Source: Anaerorhabdus furcosa
GTDB lineage: Bacteria > Bacillota_I > Bacilli_A > Erysipelotrichales > Erysipelotrichaceae
Assembly: GCF_900167375.1 (NCBI RefSeq)
Contig: NZ_FUWY01000007.1
Coordinates: 62,001 to 126,000, forward strand
Direction of reading: 5' to 3'
Length of the DNA: 64,000 nucleotides
Shown here: piece after piece, positions 42,171-50,261 of the stretch
Layout of the letters: each line of letters begins with the position of its first letter
Numbering within the stretch: position 1 is the first letter of the stretch
Made by a program: the position numbers and the translations under genes
The notes under the pieces: generated by a model
What the model was told of the DNA's origin: nothing
Databases searched by the model: none
The model's input: the letters and a program-made list of their open reading frames with translations, nothing else

Positions 42171-42218
42171 ATGAAACAAAACAATATTTTGAAAGGATTC
42201 TTTTATTACTTTAGATAG
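42171..42218 (+). CDS. Phe/Tyr-rich leader peptide (MKQNNILKGFFYYFR)
   Basis: A 15-codon ORF with GAGG 8 nt before its ATG. Five of its last six residues are Phe or Tyr (codons 42198-42212). It precedes mutually exclusive hairpins and the aro operon, so it has the form of an attenuation leader that senses charged tRNA-Phe and tRNA-Tyr. Translation is not shown directly. Confidence 0.75.
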   Translation: MKQNNILKGFFYYFR

Positions 42219-42232
42219 CAGGGTGATGTCAA

Positions 42233-42320
42233 TAGATATTGCCCATTTCTTGTGACTTGGCATATCTATGGTAAATATACTTAATAAAACCATATAGATT
42301 GCCTATATGGTTTTTATTTT
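42233..42320 (+). promoter_or_regulatory. Attenuator: alternative hairpins and terminator before aroB
   Basis: Segment 1 (42233-42243, TAGATATTGCC) pairs with segment 2 (42259-42268, GGCATATCTA). Segment 2 extended to 42272 can instead pair with segment 3 (42289-42303), which removes the terminator stem formed by 42286-42296 with 42304-42314 plus its T tail. The 1:2 pairing frees the terminator and the 2:3 pairing blocks it. Segment 1 starts 14 nt after the leader stop, farther than in the E. coli trp leader, so the exact mode of ribosome control is unclear. Confidence 0.75.
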
Positions 42321-42339
42321 AGACTGGTGAGGGAAAAGT

Positions 42340-43353
42340 ATGAAAATGCATTGTAATTTAGGTGAAAAAGGTTATGACATTCTACTGGAAAGAGGATGTT
42401 TAGACAAGTTGAGTAAGGTAATGGATACCACGAGGCGCTATTTTATAATTAGTGATGATGGAGTACCTACTGAACTTATCATGAAGGTTCGCAATCAACT
42501 ACAAGATGCGAATATGGTAATACTAAAACAAGGTGAAGCATCCAAGAGTATGGAGAATTATGAACATTGTTTAAAAATGATGTTGCAAAAGAAATTTACT
42601 CGCCGTGATTGTGTCTTAGCAATTGGTGGAGGCGTTGTAGGTGACTTAGCAGGCTTTGTTGCTGCAACTTATATGCGTGGAGTAGATTTTATTAATATCC
42701 CAACGACAACACTTTCTCAAATTGATAGTAGTATTGGAGGTAAGGTTGCGATTGATATGATGGGTATTAAGAATTGTGTGGGTGCATTTTGGCAACCACA
42801 ACTCGTTCTTATTGATCCAAACGTATTGACTACATTACCAACCCGTCATTTCTATAATGGCTTAGTAGAAGCGTTAAAAGCGGGTTTAATTCAAGATAAA
42901 ATCTTGTTTGAACTCTTTGAAAGAGATGATTATTTAGATCATCTTGATGAAATTCTAGAACGCTCTCTTGAAGTGAAACGAAAAGTCGTTGAAGAAGATG
43001 AAAAAGAAATGGGTCTAAGAAAAATATTAAACTTTGGACATACAGTAGGTCATGGTATTGAAAGTGCACTTCACTTTGAAGGGTATTATCATGGTGAATG
43101 CGTAGGATTAGGAATGATTGCGATTTTAGATAATCAAGAGATACAAGATCGTACTAGGAAAATACTTATTAAAATGGGTTGTCCAACGCATGCAAAAGTA
43201 AAAAGTGAAGAAGTAGGAAAATATATTGCAAGTGATAAAAAATCGAAAGGTGAATTAATTACTGTAATACGAGTTCCTCGAATTGGAGAAGCCATCTTGG
43301 AAGATATTCCGATTCAAGATGTAGAGAAAATAGCAAAGGAGGTTTGCGAATGA
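42340..43353 (+). CDS. aroB: 3-dehydroquinate synthase
   Basis: 337 residues. NAD-binding GGGVVGDLAGFVAATYMRGV, IPTTTLSQIDSSIGGK, the metal ligand regions LVEALKAG and LNFGHTVGHGIE with HGECVGLGM. It closes DAHP to 3-dehydroquinate, step two of the shikimate pathway. GGTGAGGG lies upstream of the ATG, which sits 20 nt beyond the attenuator terminator. Stop overlaps aroC by ATGA. Confidence 0.96.
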   Translation: MKMHCNLGEKGYDILLERGCLDKLSKVMDTTRRYFIISDDGVPTELIMKVRNQLQDANMVILKQGEASKSMENYEHCLKMMLQKKFTRRDCVLAIGGGVVGDLAGFVAATYMRGVDFINIPTTTLSQIDSSIGGKVAIDMMGIKNCVGAFWQPQLVLIDPNVLTTLPTRHFYNGLVEALKAGLIQDKILFELFERDDYLDHLDEILERSLEVKRKVVEEDEKEMGLRKILNFGHTVGHGIESALHFEGYYHGECVGLGMIAILDNQEIQDRTRKILIKMGCPTHAKVKSEEVGKYIASDKKSKGELITVIRVPRIGEAILEDIPIQDVEKIAKEVCE

Positions 43354-44462
43354 AAAATACAATAGGAAATTTATTTAGAGTCACACTTTTTGGTGAATCT
43401 CATGGAGAAGCTATCGGTGTTGTTTTGGATGGTGTACCTGCAGGAATTGAAATTGATAAAGAATTATTTGATCATCAAATGTTTCTAAGAAAACCAAAAG
43501 GAACTATCTCAACACAGCGACGTGAAAAAGATGAAGTCAACTTTGTAAGTGGACTCTTTGAAGATAAAACAACAGGAGCACCATGTTGCATGTTGATTTA
43601 CAATGGAGATCAACATTCTCAAGATTACTTAAAGATTAAAGATGTTGCACGACCATCTCATGCAGATTATGCCGCAAATGTAAAATATGGAGGATTCCAA
43701 GACTATCGTGGTGGTGGTCATTTCTCAGGAAGACTTACAGCACCACTGGTTGCAGCAGGAGCTATCGCTATTCAAATACTTAAAGAAAAAGGAATTACAA
43801 TTGGAACACATGTTAAACAACTACATACGATTGTTGATGATTCCTTCTCAACAGAGATTGAAGAGTGTAAAAAACAAATTGAAGAAATTAATCAAAAAGA
43901 ATTTTCCATAATAAATGAAGATAAAAAAGAAGATATGATTCAAAGAATTGATGAAGCTCGAATGAGTCTTGATGCAGTTGGTGGTGTACTTGAAACCTGT
44001 GTAATTGGAATGCCTGCCGGAATAGGTGAACCAGCATTTGATTCAATTGAAAGTCGATTATCACATGCGATATTCAGTATAGGTGCTGTGAAAGGAATTG
44101 AATTTGGATTGGGATTTGGATTTAAAGATAAAATGTCGTCTGAGGTCAATGATGAATTTGAAGTAATCGATGGCAATATAGTAACCAAAACAAATAACAA
44201 TGGTGGTATCAATGGTGGTATTTCAAATGGTATGCCAATTTTGTTTAAGACAGTAGTTAAACCGACTTCATCGATTGCGAAGCATCAAAAGTCAGTGAAT
44301 TTTAATACAAAAGAAAATGTTGATTTAGAAATAAAAGGACGTCATGATCCTGCAATTATTCACCGTGCACGTGTTGTCGTTGATAGTATGGCAGCTATTA
44401 CACTTGTGGATTGTTTGATGGAAAGATATGGCATGGTATGGTTTCAAGGAGAAAAGAAATGA
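43350..44462 (+). CDS. aroC: Chorismate synthase
   Basis: 370 residues. GESHGEAIGVVLDGVPAG, QRREKDEVNFVSGLF, DYRGGGHFSGRLTAPLVAAG, and C-terminal RHDPAIIHRARVVVDSM are the flavin- and substrate-binding signatures. It makes chorismate from EPSP. The ATG at 43350 sits behind AAGGAGG and overlaps the aroB stop; a TTG two codons upstream is rejected. Confidence 0.96.
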   Translation: MKNTIGNLFRVTLFGESHGEAIGVVLDGVPAGIEIDKELFDHQMFLRKPKGTISTQRREKDEVNFVSGLFEDKTTGAPCCMLIYNGDQHSQDYLKIKDVARPSHADYAANVKYGGFQDYRGGGHFSGRLTAPLVAAGAIAIQILKEKGITIGTHVKQLHTIVDDSFSTEIEECKKQIEEINQKEFSIINEDKKEDMIQRIDEARMSLDAVGGVLETCVIGMPAGIGEPAFDSIESRLSHAIFSIGAVKGIEFGLGFGFKDKMSSEVNDEFEVIDGNIVTKTNNNGGINGGISNGMPILFKTVVKPTSSIAKHQKSVNFNTKENVDLEIKGRHDPAIIHRARVVVDSMAAITLVDCLMERYGMVWFQGEKK

Positions 44463-45709
44463 AGCGTGGATTAATTGGTTACCCTTTAGGGCATAGTTAT
44501 TCAAAACCAATTCATGAAAAATTGGGTGGTTATCCATTTGAAATCGTTGAGCTTCATCCTGATAACTTTGATTCATTTATGAAAGAAAAAAACTTTGTAT
44601 CAATCAATGTGACTATTCCCTATAAACAACAAATCATTCCTTATCTTGATGAACTGGATGAGAAAGCTAAGAAAATAGGAGCAGTGAACACAGTAATCAA
44701 TCAAGATGGAAAATTAATTGGATACAATACGGATTATTATGGATTCTGGTGGATGTTGAATCATCACAAAGTCATGATTGAAAATAAAAAAGTTGCGATA
44801 CTTGGAAATGGTGGTGCAACGCAAGCAGTCAAGGTAGTCATAGAAGATATGGGTGCAAAAGAAATCATCATTGTATCAAGAAAAAGTTCTGATGAATCCA
44901 TATCGTATGAAGAGTTATACAAACAACATAACGACATTGAAGTTTTAATCAATGCAACCCCTGTAGGCATGTCACCAAAACATGATGCAAGTCCAATTGA
45001 ACTTGAAAACTTCAAACACTTAGAAAGTGTTGTGGATATTGTGTACAATCCACTAAGAACTAAATTAATGATTGATGCAGAAAAGTTAAATCTTCAAACG
45101 GTGGGTGGATTAGAGATGCTAGTTGCCCAAGCAAAACAAGCTGTTGAAATCTTTGTTGATAAAACTCTGAGTGATCAGGATATAGAAAATGTACATCACA
45201 TGATTAAAAGCAAAAAAGAGAATCTAGTATTTATTGGAATGCCTTCTTCGGGTAAAACGACAATCGCTAAAATATTAAGTGAAGAACTTGATTTGCCTTT
45301 TGTGGATTTGGATGAAGAAATCGTTAGAAAATCAGGTAAAACAATAAAAGAAATTTTTGCAGAAAGTGGAGAGGATAAATTCAGAGAAATTGAAGCTGAA
45401 TGTGTACTTGATCATTGCATGGATGAGGGTCGTGTTATCTCATGTGGGGGTGGCGTTATCAAAAATAGTAAAAATATTGAGCATCTTAAAAAGAAGGGGT
45501 ATCTTATTTGGATTGATCGTGACTTAGAATTTCTTAAATCAGATCAAAATAGACCACTATGTAAAGATGATGAAACAATGAAAAGACTTTATTTAGAGCG
45601 ATATCCGATCTATAAAGAAGCAGCGGATTGTAGAATTGAAAACAACAACTCTGTTGAAGAGATAGTAAATAAAATAAGAACCCATTTAGAAAGTAGGAAA
45701 ACAAAATGA
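44459..45709 (+). CDS. aroEK: Fused shikimate dehydrogenase-shikimate kinase
   Basis: 416 residues in one frame. Residues 1-245 are shikimate dehydrogenase: GYPLGHSYSKPIHE, NVTIPYK with the catalytic Lys, GAVNTV, NTDYYGF, and NADP loop LGNGGATQAV. Residues about 255-416 are shikimate kinase: Walker A GMPSSGKT (260-267), VDLDEEI, GEDKFREIE, CGGGVI and NRPL lid Arg. The two consecutive reactions dehydroshikimate to shikimate to shikimate 3-phosphate are thus joined. Starts in the aroC stop (ATGA). Confidence 0.95.
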   Translation: MKRGLIGYPLGHSYSKPIHEKLGGYPFEIVELHPDNFDSFMKEKNFVSINVTIPYKQQIIPYLDELDEKAKKIGAVNTVINQDGKLIGYNTDYYGFWWMLNHHKVMIENKKVAILGNGGATQAVKVVIEDMGAKEIIIVSRKSSDESISYEELYKQHNDIEVLINATPVGMSPKHDASPIELENFKHLESVVDIVYNPLRTKLMIDAEKLNLQTVGGLEMLVAQAKQAVEIFVDKTLSDQDIENVHHMIKSKKENLVFIGMPSSGKTTIAKILSEELDLPFVDLDEEIVRKSGKTIKEIFAESGEDKFREIEAECVLDHCMDEGRVISCGGGVIKNSKNIEHLKKKGYLIWIDRDLEFLKSDQNRPLCKDDETMKRLYLERYPIYKEAADCRIENNNSVEEIVNKIRTHLESRKTK

Positions 45710-46731
45710 TAATAACATTAAAAAAAGGTGCTCCGGAGCACGAAATAAATAAATTAATTCACCAATTTGAAACACAAGGTTTACAAGTAAATATGATTAC
45801 TGGACAAAATTTCAATGTGTTCGGTTTAGTAGGCGATACGGCAAAGTTAGATGAAAAACGCATTCAAGCAAATGAATGGGTAGAAAATGTTCAACGTATC
45901 GCCGCACCCTATAAACTTTCTAATAGAATGTTTCACCCAGAGGACACTGTTGTGGATGTAAATGGAATCCAAGTAGGTGGAGAAAATCCAATTGTTATTA
46001 TTGGTGGACCATGTTCTGTTGAGGGTGAATCAATGATGGTTGAAGTAGCAGAAAAAGTAAAAGAAGCAGGTGGATGTATGATGCGAGGCGGTGCATACAA
46101 ACCAAGAACATCACCTTATGCTTTCCAAGGTATGGGTGAAGAAGGATTAATCTGCATGGATAAAGCACGTGCAAAAACAGGATTACCTATCGTATCTGAA
46201 TTAATGAGTGCAGATAAAATTGATGAGTTTGTTAAGTATGTCGATATTATTCAAATTGGTGCACGTAATATGCAAAACTTTGATTTATTAAAAGCAGTAG
46301 GAAAACTAGATAAACCAATTTTATTAAAAAGAGGTTTAGCGAATACGATTGAAGAGTGGATTATGTCAGCAGAATACATTATGGCAGGTGGCAATAAAAA
46401 TGTAATTCTTTGCGAACGTGGTATTCGTACATTTGAAAAATATACACGCAATACACTTGATTTAAGTGTTGTTCCTATTATTAAACAAAAAACACATTTA
46501 CCGATTATTATTGATCCCTCTCATGCAACAGGAGACTGGAAATTAATTGAGAGTATGTCACTTGCAGCAATTGCAGCAGGGGCTGATGGATTAATTATCG
46601 AAGTTCATCAAAATCCAGAATGTGCATGGTCAGATGGCCAACAATCACTTAAACCAGAAAAATTTAAACAAGTTGTAGAAAAATGCAAGAAGGTCGCGGA
46701 AGCAATTGGTCGCTCTGTTTATGAAGGTTAA
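45706..46731 (+). CDS. aroF: DAHP synthase (type I beta)
   Basis: 341 residues. The N-terminal 70 form the ferredoxin-like regulatory domain of the Thermotoga/AroF-I-beta type (MIITLKKGAPEHEINKLI). The TIM barrel has GGPCSVEGESMM, GGAYKPRTSPYAFQGMG, IGARNMQNF, LLKRG and DPSHATGDW. It makes DAHP from PEP and erythrose 4-phosphate, the pathway entry. No chorismate mutase domain is attached. Overlaps aroEK by four bases and aroA by eleven. Confidence 0.96.
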   Translation: MIITLKKGAPEHEINKLIHQFETQGLQVNMITGQNFNVFGLVGDTAKLDEKRIQANEWVENVQRIAAPYKLSNRMFHPEDTVVDVNGIQVGGENPIVIIGGPCSVEGESMMVEVAEKVKEAGGCMMRGGAYKPRTSPYAFQGMGEEGLICMDKARAKTGLPIVSELMSADKIDEFVKYVDIIQIGARNMQNFDLLKAVGKLDKPILLKRGLANTIEEWIMSAEYIMAGGNKNVILCERGIRTFEKYTRNTLDLSVVPIIKQKTHLPIIIDPSHATGDWKLIESMSLAAIAAGADGLIIEVHQNPECAWSDGQQSLKPEKFKQVVEKCKKVAEAIGRSVYEG

Positions 46732-47995
46732 AGTAACTCCGTCCAATCTCACAAATAGAGTCATTGAAATACCTCCTAGTAAATCAATGGCTCATCGTGC
46801 GATTGTGTGTGCATCACTTGCAAAAGGTAAAAGTGTCATCACGAATGTTGATTATAGTGTTGATATTCAAACAACATTAGATGGAATGAAAAAGTTAGGT
46901 GCTAAGATTCAACAATTTGATGATTATGTTGAAATTGAAGGAATTGAAGATTTAGGGAAAATCACAAATACAGAAATTGAATGCAATGAATCAGGTTCTA
47001 CATTGCGATTCTTTATTCCTATTTTTTCATTAACAAATAAGAAAATTATTTTTACCGGTACAAAGCGTTTAATGGAAAGACCACAAGATATCTATCAACA
47101 AATCTTTGATGAACAAGGTCTTCATTTTAGACAAGATACAGGGAAAATAGAAGTAGAAGGTTCAATCCAAAGTAAACGTTATAAATTAAAGGGAAATGTT
47201 TCCTCACAATTTATATCAGGATTATTATTTTCATTGCCTTTATTAAAAATGGATTCAGTAATTGAAATTGAACCACCTTTCGAAAGTAGATCTTATGTGG
47301 ATTTGACATTGCAAATGATGAAGCATTTTAATGTGTACGCGCATTTCGTAAATGATACAACCATCCATATTCCGGGTAATCAATCTTATCTTGCAAAAGA
47401 CACACGCGTTGAAGGTGATTTTTCACAACTTGGTTTTTATGCCGTTTTAGGAGCTCTGCAAGGTCCTCTTGATTGTATTGGGTTAAATACCAATTCACTA
47501 CAAGGAGATAAGCAAATCGTCTCTATACTAAAAGATATGGGAGTTAAGATAGATGTGCTTGAAGATGGCTATCGTTTCCATAAAGCTGATTTAAAAGGAT
47601 GTATGATTGATTTAAATAACTGCCCTGACTTAGGTCCAATCTTATCAACATGTGCAAGTTTTGCGCAAGGTGAGACAAATATTGTCAATGCAGGCCGTTT
47701 AAGAATTAAAGAGAGTGATCGTATCCAAGCAATGGAAGATGAATTGTTGAAGTGTGGTGTTGATTTCTCTTCGACAAAAAATACGATGACAATTAAAGGA
47801 CCATGCGCTTTTGAATGTAACAGTGAACTACATGGTCACAATGATCATCGCATTGTTATGGCATTATCGATTGCAGCTACGTGTGCAAAACAACCTCTAC
47901 TCATTGATGATGCACAATCAATTAGAAAGTCATATCCAGGATTCTTTGAAGATTTAATGTCACTAGGAATCCAGGTAGAGAAAATCGATGATTAG
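46721..47995 (+). CDS. aroA: EPSP synthase
   Basis: 424 residues. IPPSKSMAHRAIVCASLA (PEP/shikimate phosphate site), NESGSTLRFFIPI, SSQFISGLLFSLPL, DCPDLGPIL-like segment NNCPDLGPILSTCA, RLRIKESDRIQAMEDEL, and HGHNDHRIVMAL. The catalytic-loop residues are all present. The chosen ATG overlaps the aroF end; a start five codons earlier also exists but neither has a strong site, so coupled translation is likely. Confidence 0.95.
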   Translation: MKVKVTPSNLTNRVIEIPPSKSMAHRAIVCASLAKGKSVITNVDYSVDIQTTLDGMKKLGAKIQQFDDYVEIEGIEDLGKITNTEIECNESGSTLRFFIPIFSLTNKKIIFTGTKRLMERPQDIYQQIFDEQGLHFRQDTGKIEVEGSIQSKRYKLKGNVSSQFISGLLFSLPLLKMDSVIEIEPPFESRSYVDLTLQMMKHFNVYAHFVNDTTIHIPGNQSYLAKDTRVEGDFSQLGFYAVLGALQGPLDCIGLNTNSLQGDKQIVSILKDMGVKIDVLEDGYRFHKADLKGCMIDLNNCPDLGPILSTCASFAQGETNIVNAGRLRIKESDRIQAMEDELLKCGVDFSSTKNTMTIKGPCAFECNSELHGHNDHRIVMALSIAATCAKQPLLIDDAQSIRKSYPGFFEDLMSLGIQVEKIDD

Positions 47996-48836
47996 TAAGG
48001 ACACACGATTTTGTATTGTAGGATTAGGTTTATTGGGAGGATCTTATGCCCAAGGTTTAAAAGCAAATGGATTTTATGTCACAGCGATTGATATCAATGA
48101 AGAGAGTATAGATTATGCACTCAATCAAGGCTGGATAGATGAGGGTGGTGTTACACCGACAAATCAACTTCTCGATGTAGATTGCATTGTACTTGGACTT
48201 TATCCCAATGTCGTTGTTAAGTGGATGAAGCAGTACCAAGATAAAATTAAGTCAGGTTGTATCATTACCGATGTAACGGGAGTAAAACGCGGAATTGTAC
48301 CTGAGATTCAATCAATTCTTCGTCCTGATTTAGAATTTGTTGCAAGTCACCCAATGGCAGGAAGAGAAGTAAGTGGTGTTCAATATAGTGATCCTAATAT
48401 TTTCAAACCTGCAAATTTCATCGTAACACCAACCGATAAAAATACAGATACAGCAATTGAGTTTGTAAAGGATTTATCCAAAGAACTAAGTTTCAATCGC
48501 ACAACTGAGTTATCACTGAGTCAACATGATGAAATGATTGCGTTTTTATCACAGTTAACCCATGTTATTGCGGTGAGTTTAATGAATACCAATGACAATA
48601 CACATCTTGTTGATTATACAGGAGATAGCTTTAGAGATTTAACTCGTATTGCTAAAATCAATGAAAATTTGTGGAGTGAGTTATTTATCATGAATAAAGA
48701 TTACTTACTCAAAGAAATTGATGATTTTCTAGATGAAATGAAACGCTTTCGTGATACACTAGAAACTGAAGATATCGAGGAAATGAAAAGATTGTTTATT
48801 CAATCAACAACGAGAAGAAAATTATTCGATAAATAG
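47988..48836 (+). CDS. tyrA: Prephenate dehydrogenase
   Basis: 282 residues. Rossmann loop IVGLGLLGGSYAQGLK, IDIN for NAD preference, the catalytic His region FVASHPMAGREVSGV, and C-terminal FLSQLTHVIAVSLM. No chorismate mutase or ACT domain is attached. It makes 4-hydroxyphenylpyruvate for tyrosine. Overlaps aroA by eight bases. Confidence 0.95.
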   Translation: MISKDTRFCIVGLGLLGGSYAQGLKANGFYVTAIDINEESIDYALNQGWIDEGGVTPTNQLLDVDCIVLGLYPNVVVKWMKQYQDKIKSGCIITDVTGVKRGIVPEIQSILRPDLEFVASHPMAGREVSGVQYSDPNIFKPANFIVTPTDKNTDTAIEFVKDLSKELSFNRTTELSLSQHDEMIAFLSQLTHVIAVSLMNTNDNTHLVDYTGDSFRDLTRIAKINENLWSELFIMNKDYLLKEIDDFLDEMKRFRDTLETEDIEEMKRLFIQSTTRRKLFDK

Positions 48837-48845
48837 GAGGTAAGT

Positions 48846-49292
48846 ATGAAGTTCTATATCATCAATGGTCCCAATATTAACATGGTTGGTATTCGTGAGA
48901 AACAAATTTATGGCACAATGGATTTCAATCAAGTGATTGAATTAATTCAAAGTGAATCGATTCAACGAGGAATCGAAGTAGAATGTTTCCAAAGTAATCA
49001 TGAAGGAACATTGGTTGATATAATTCAAGATGCTTATTTTAAGAATATTGATGGTATTGTGATTAACCCTGCTGCATATACACATACAAGTGTTGCCATA
49101 GCAGATGCAATTAAAGCAATTGCACCTATTCCTGTTGTAGAAGTTCATCTCTCAGATATAAAAGAAAGAGAAGCGTTTAGGCACCACTCTTATTGTGCTC
49201 CTTATTGTATAGAGCAAATTAAGGGACATGGTCCACAAGGGTACATCATGGCAATGGATGTCCTCATTAAAGCAATTGGTGAAAAACAATGA
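48846..49292 (+). CDS. aroQ: 3-dehydroquinate dehydratase, type II
   Basis: 148 residues. INGPNINMVGIREKQIYG carries the flexible-loop Arg and Tyr; FQSNHEGTLVDIIQDA, NPAAYTHTSVAIADA and VEVHLSDIKEREAFRHHSY give the remaining active-site Asn, His and Arg residues. It completes the set of shikimate pathway enzymes in this operon. AGGAGG site; stop overlaps the next gene. Confidence 0.96.
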   Translation: MKFYIINGPNINMVGIREKQIYGTMDFNQVIELIQSESIQRGIEVECFQSNHEGTLVDIIQDAYFKNIDGIVINPAAYTHTSVAIADAIKAIAPIPVVEVHLSDIKEREAFRHHSYCAPYCIEQIKGHGPQGYIMAMDVLIKAIGEKQ

Positions 49293-50221
49293 TCTATTTT
49301 GGAATAATTGGTCCAGGTAAAATTTCACATCGATTTATTTTGGGAATGAAAGATGTAGTTGGTGCTAAAATCATTGCGGTAGCATCGCGAAATGAGGAAA
49401 GAGCAAAGACAGTGAAAGAACAGTATAATTTTGAAAAATATTATACTTCATACATTGATTTATTGAAGGATGAAAAAATTGATGCAGTTTATATTGCAAC
49501 ACCACCCCATACCCATGATGAACTTATTCGTTTATGTTTATCTTATGGAAAACATGTACTGTGTGAAAAACCACTGATGGGAAGTAGTGAAAAAGCTAAG
49601 CAATGCTTTGTTTATGCTAAAGAAAAACAATTACTTCTTATGGAAGCAAATAAAGCACCTTTTACACCAGTATTTAATCAAGCTAAAGAATGGATTGAAT
49701 TCAATGCAATTGGTAAAGTACAATACATTGATGCAAGTTATAGCTACCGTCAACTCTTTGGTGAAGACCATTGGGTTTATTGGAAAGATGAAGCAGGTGG
49801 AGGTATGTTTGATGTAGGAGTCTATCCTTTAGCGTTTGTTACATGTTTAATGAATTCACCAGTAGTTGAAAAGAAAAGCATGAGTATTGATCACAATGGC
49901 TTATGTGATGGTTTTGAACAAATTCTACTTCGCTTCGAAAACGGAGTTATGGCAAGCGTACGAGGCGGTATCGATGTACAAACTGAGAATAAAGTAATGA
50001 TTTATGGTGAAGATGGTTTTATTGAATCAAACAATTTTTGGAAAAGTCATGAGATTCAACTTGTCAAAGGAAATGAAGTAGTAAAAAAGCATTTCGATTT
50101 CACCAGTGAATTTACATTTGAGATTCAACATTTCGTTGATTGTATAAATCAAAAATTAAGTGAAAGCCCTGTTTTATCTGCAAATAGAAGTATTGAAATG
50201 ATACAAATTATAGAAAAATAA
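49289..50221 (+). CDS. Gfo/Idh/MocA-family oxidoreductase
   Basis: 310 residues: Rossmann domain (IIGPGKISHRFILGM, VASRNEERAKTV) and the catalytic EKP of CEKPLMGS, then the alpha/beta C-terminal domain with GGGMFDVGVYPLAF. Substrates of this family are mostly sugars or trans-dihydrodiols. It overlaps aroQ by ATGA and ends the aromatic operon, so a role on a shikimate-like or quinate-like compound is conceivable, but only context suggests it. Confidence 0.9.
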   Translation: MIYFGIIGPGKISHRFILGMKDVVGAKIIAVASRNEERAKTVKEQYNFEKYYTSYIDLLKDEKIDAVYIATPPHTHDELIRLCLSYGKHVLCEKPLMGSSEKAKQCFVYAKEKQLLLMEANKAPFTPVFNQAKEWIEFNAIGKVQYIDASYSYRQLFGEDHWVYWKDEAGGGMFDVGVYPLAFVTCLMNSPVVEKKSMSIDHNGLCDGFEQILLRFENGVMASVRGGIDVQTENKVMIYGEDGFIESNNFWKSHEIQLVKGNEVVKKHFDFTSEFTFEIQHFVDCINQKLSESPVLSANRSIEMIQIIEK

Positions 50222-50241
50222 CTCGAGTGGGTTATTTTTTG
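50214..50241 (+). terminator. Terminator at the end of the aromatic operon
   Basis: AAAATAAC pairs with GTTATTTT across TCGAGTGG; a T run closes it and the stem includes the stop codon. Confidence 0.75.
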
Positions 50242-50261
50242 AACATTAGGGGGTATGTAGA

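Noticed and set aside
42219-42320. T-box riboswitch before aroB
   Set aside because: An AGGGTG run occurs at 42220-42225, but the rest of the T-box antiterminator consensus and a stem I specifier loop are missing, and the leader peptide explains the region better.
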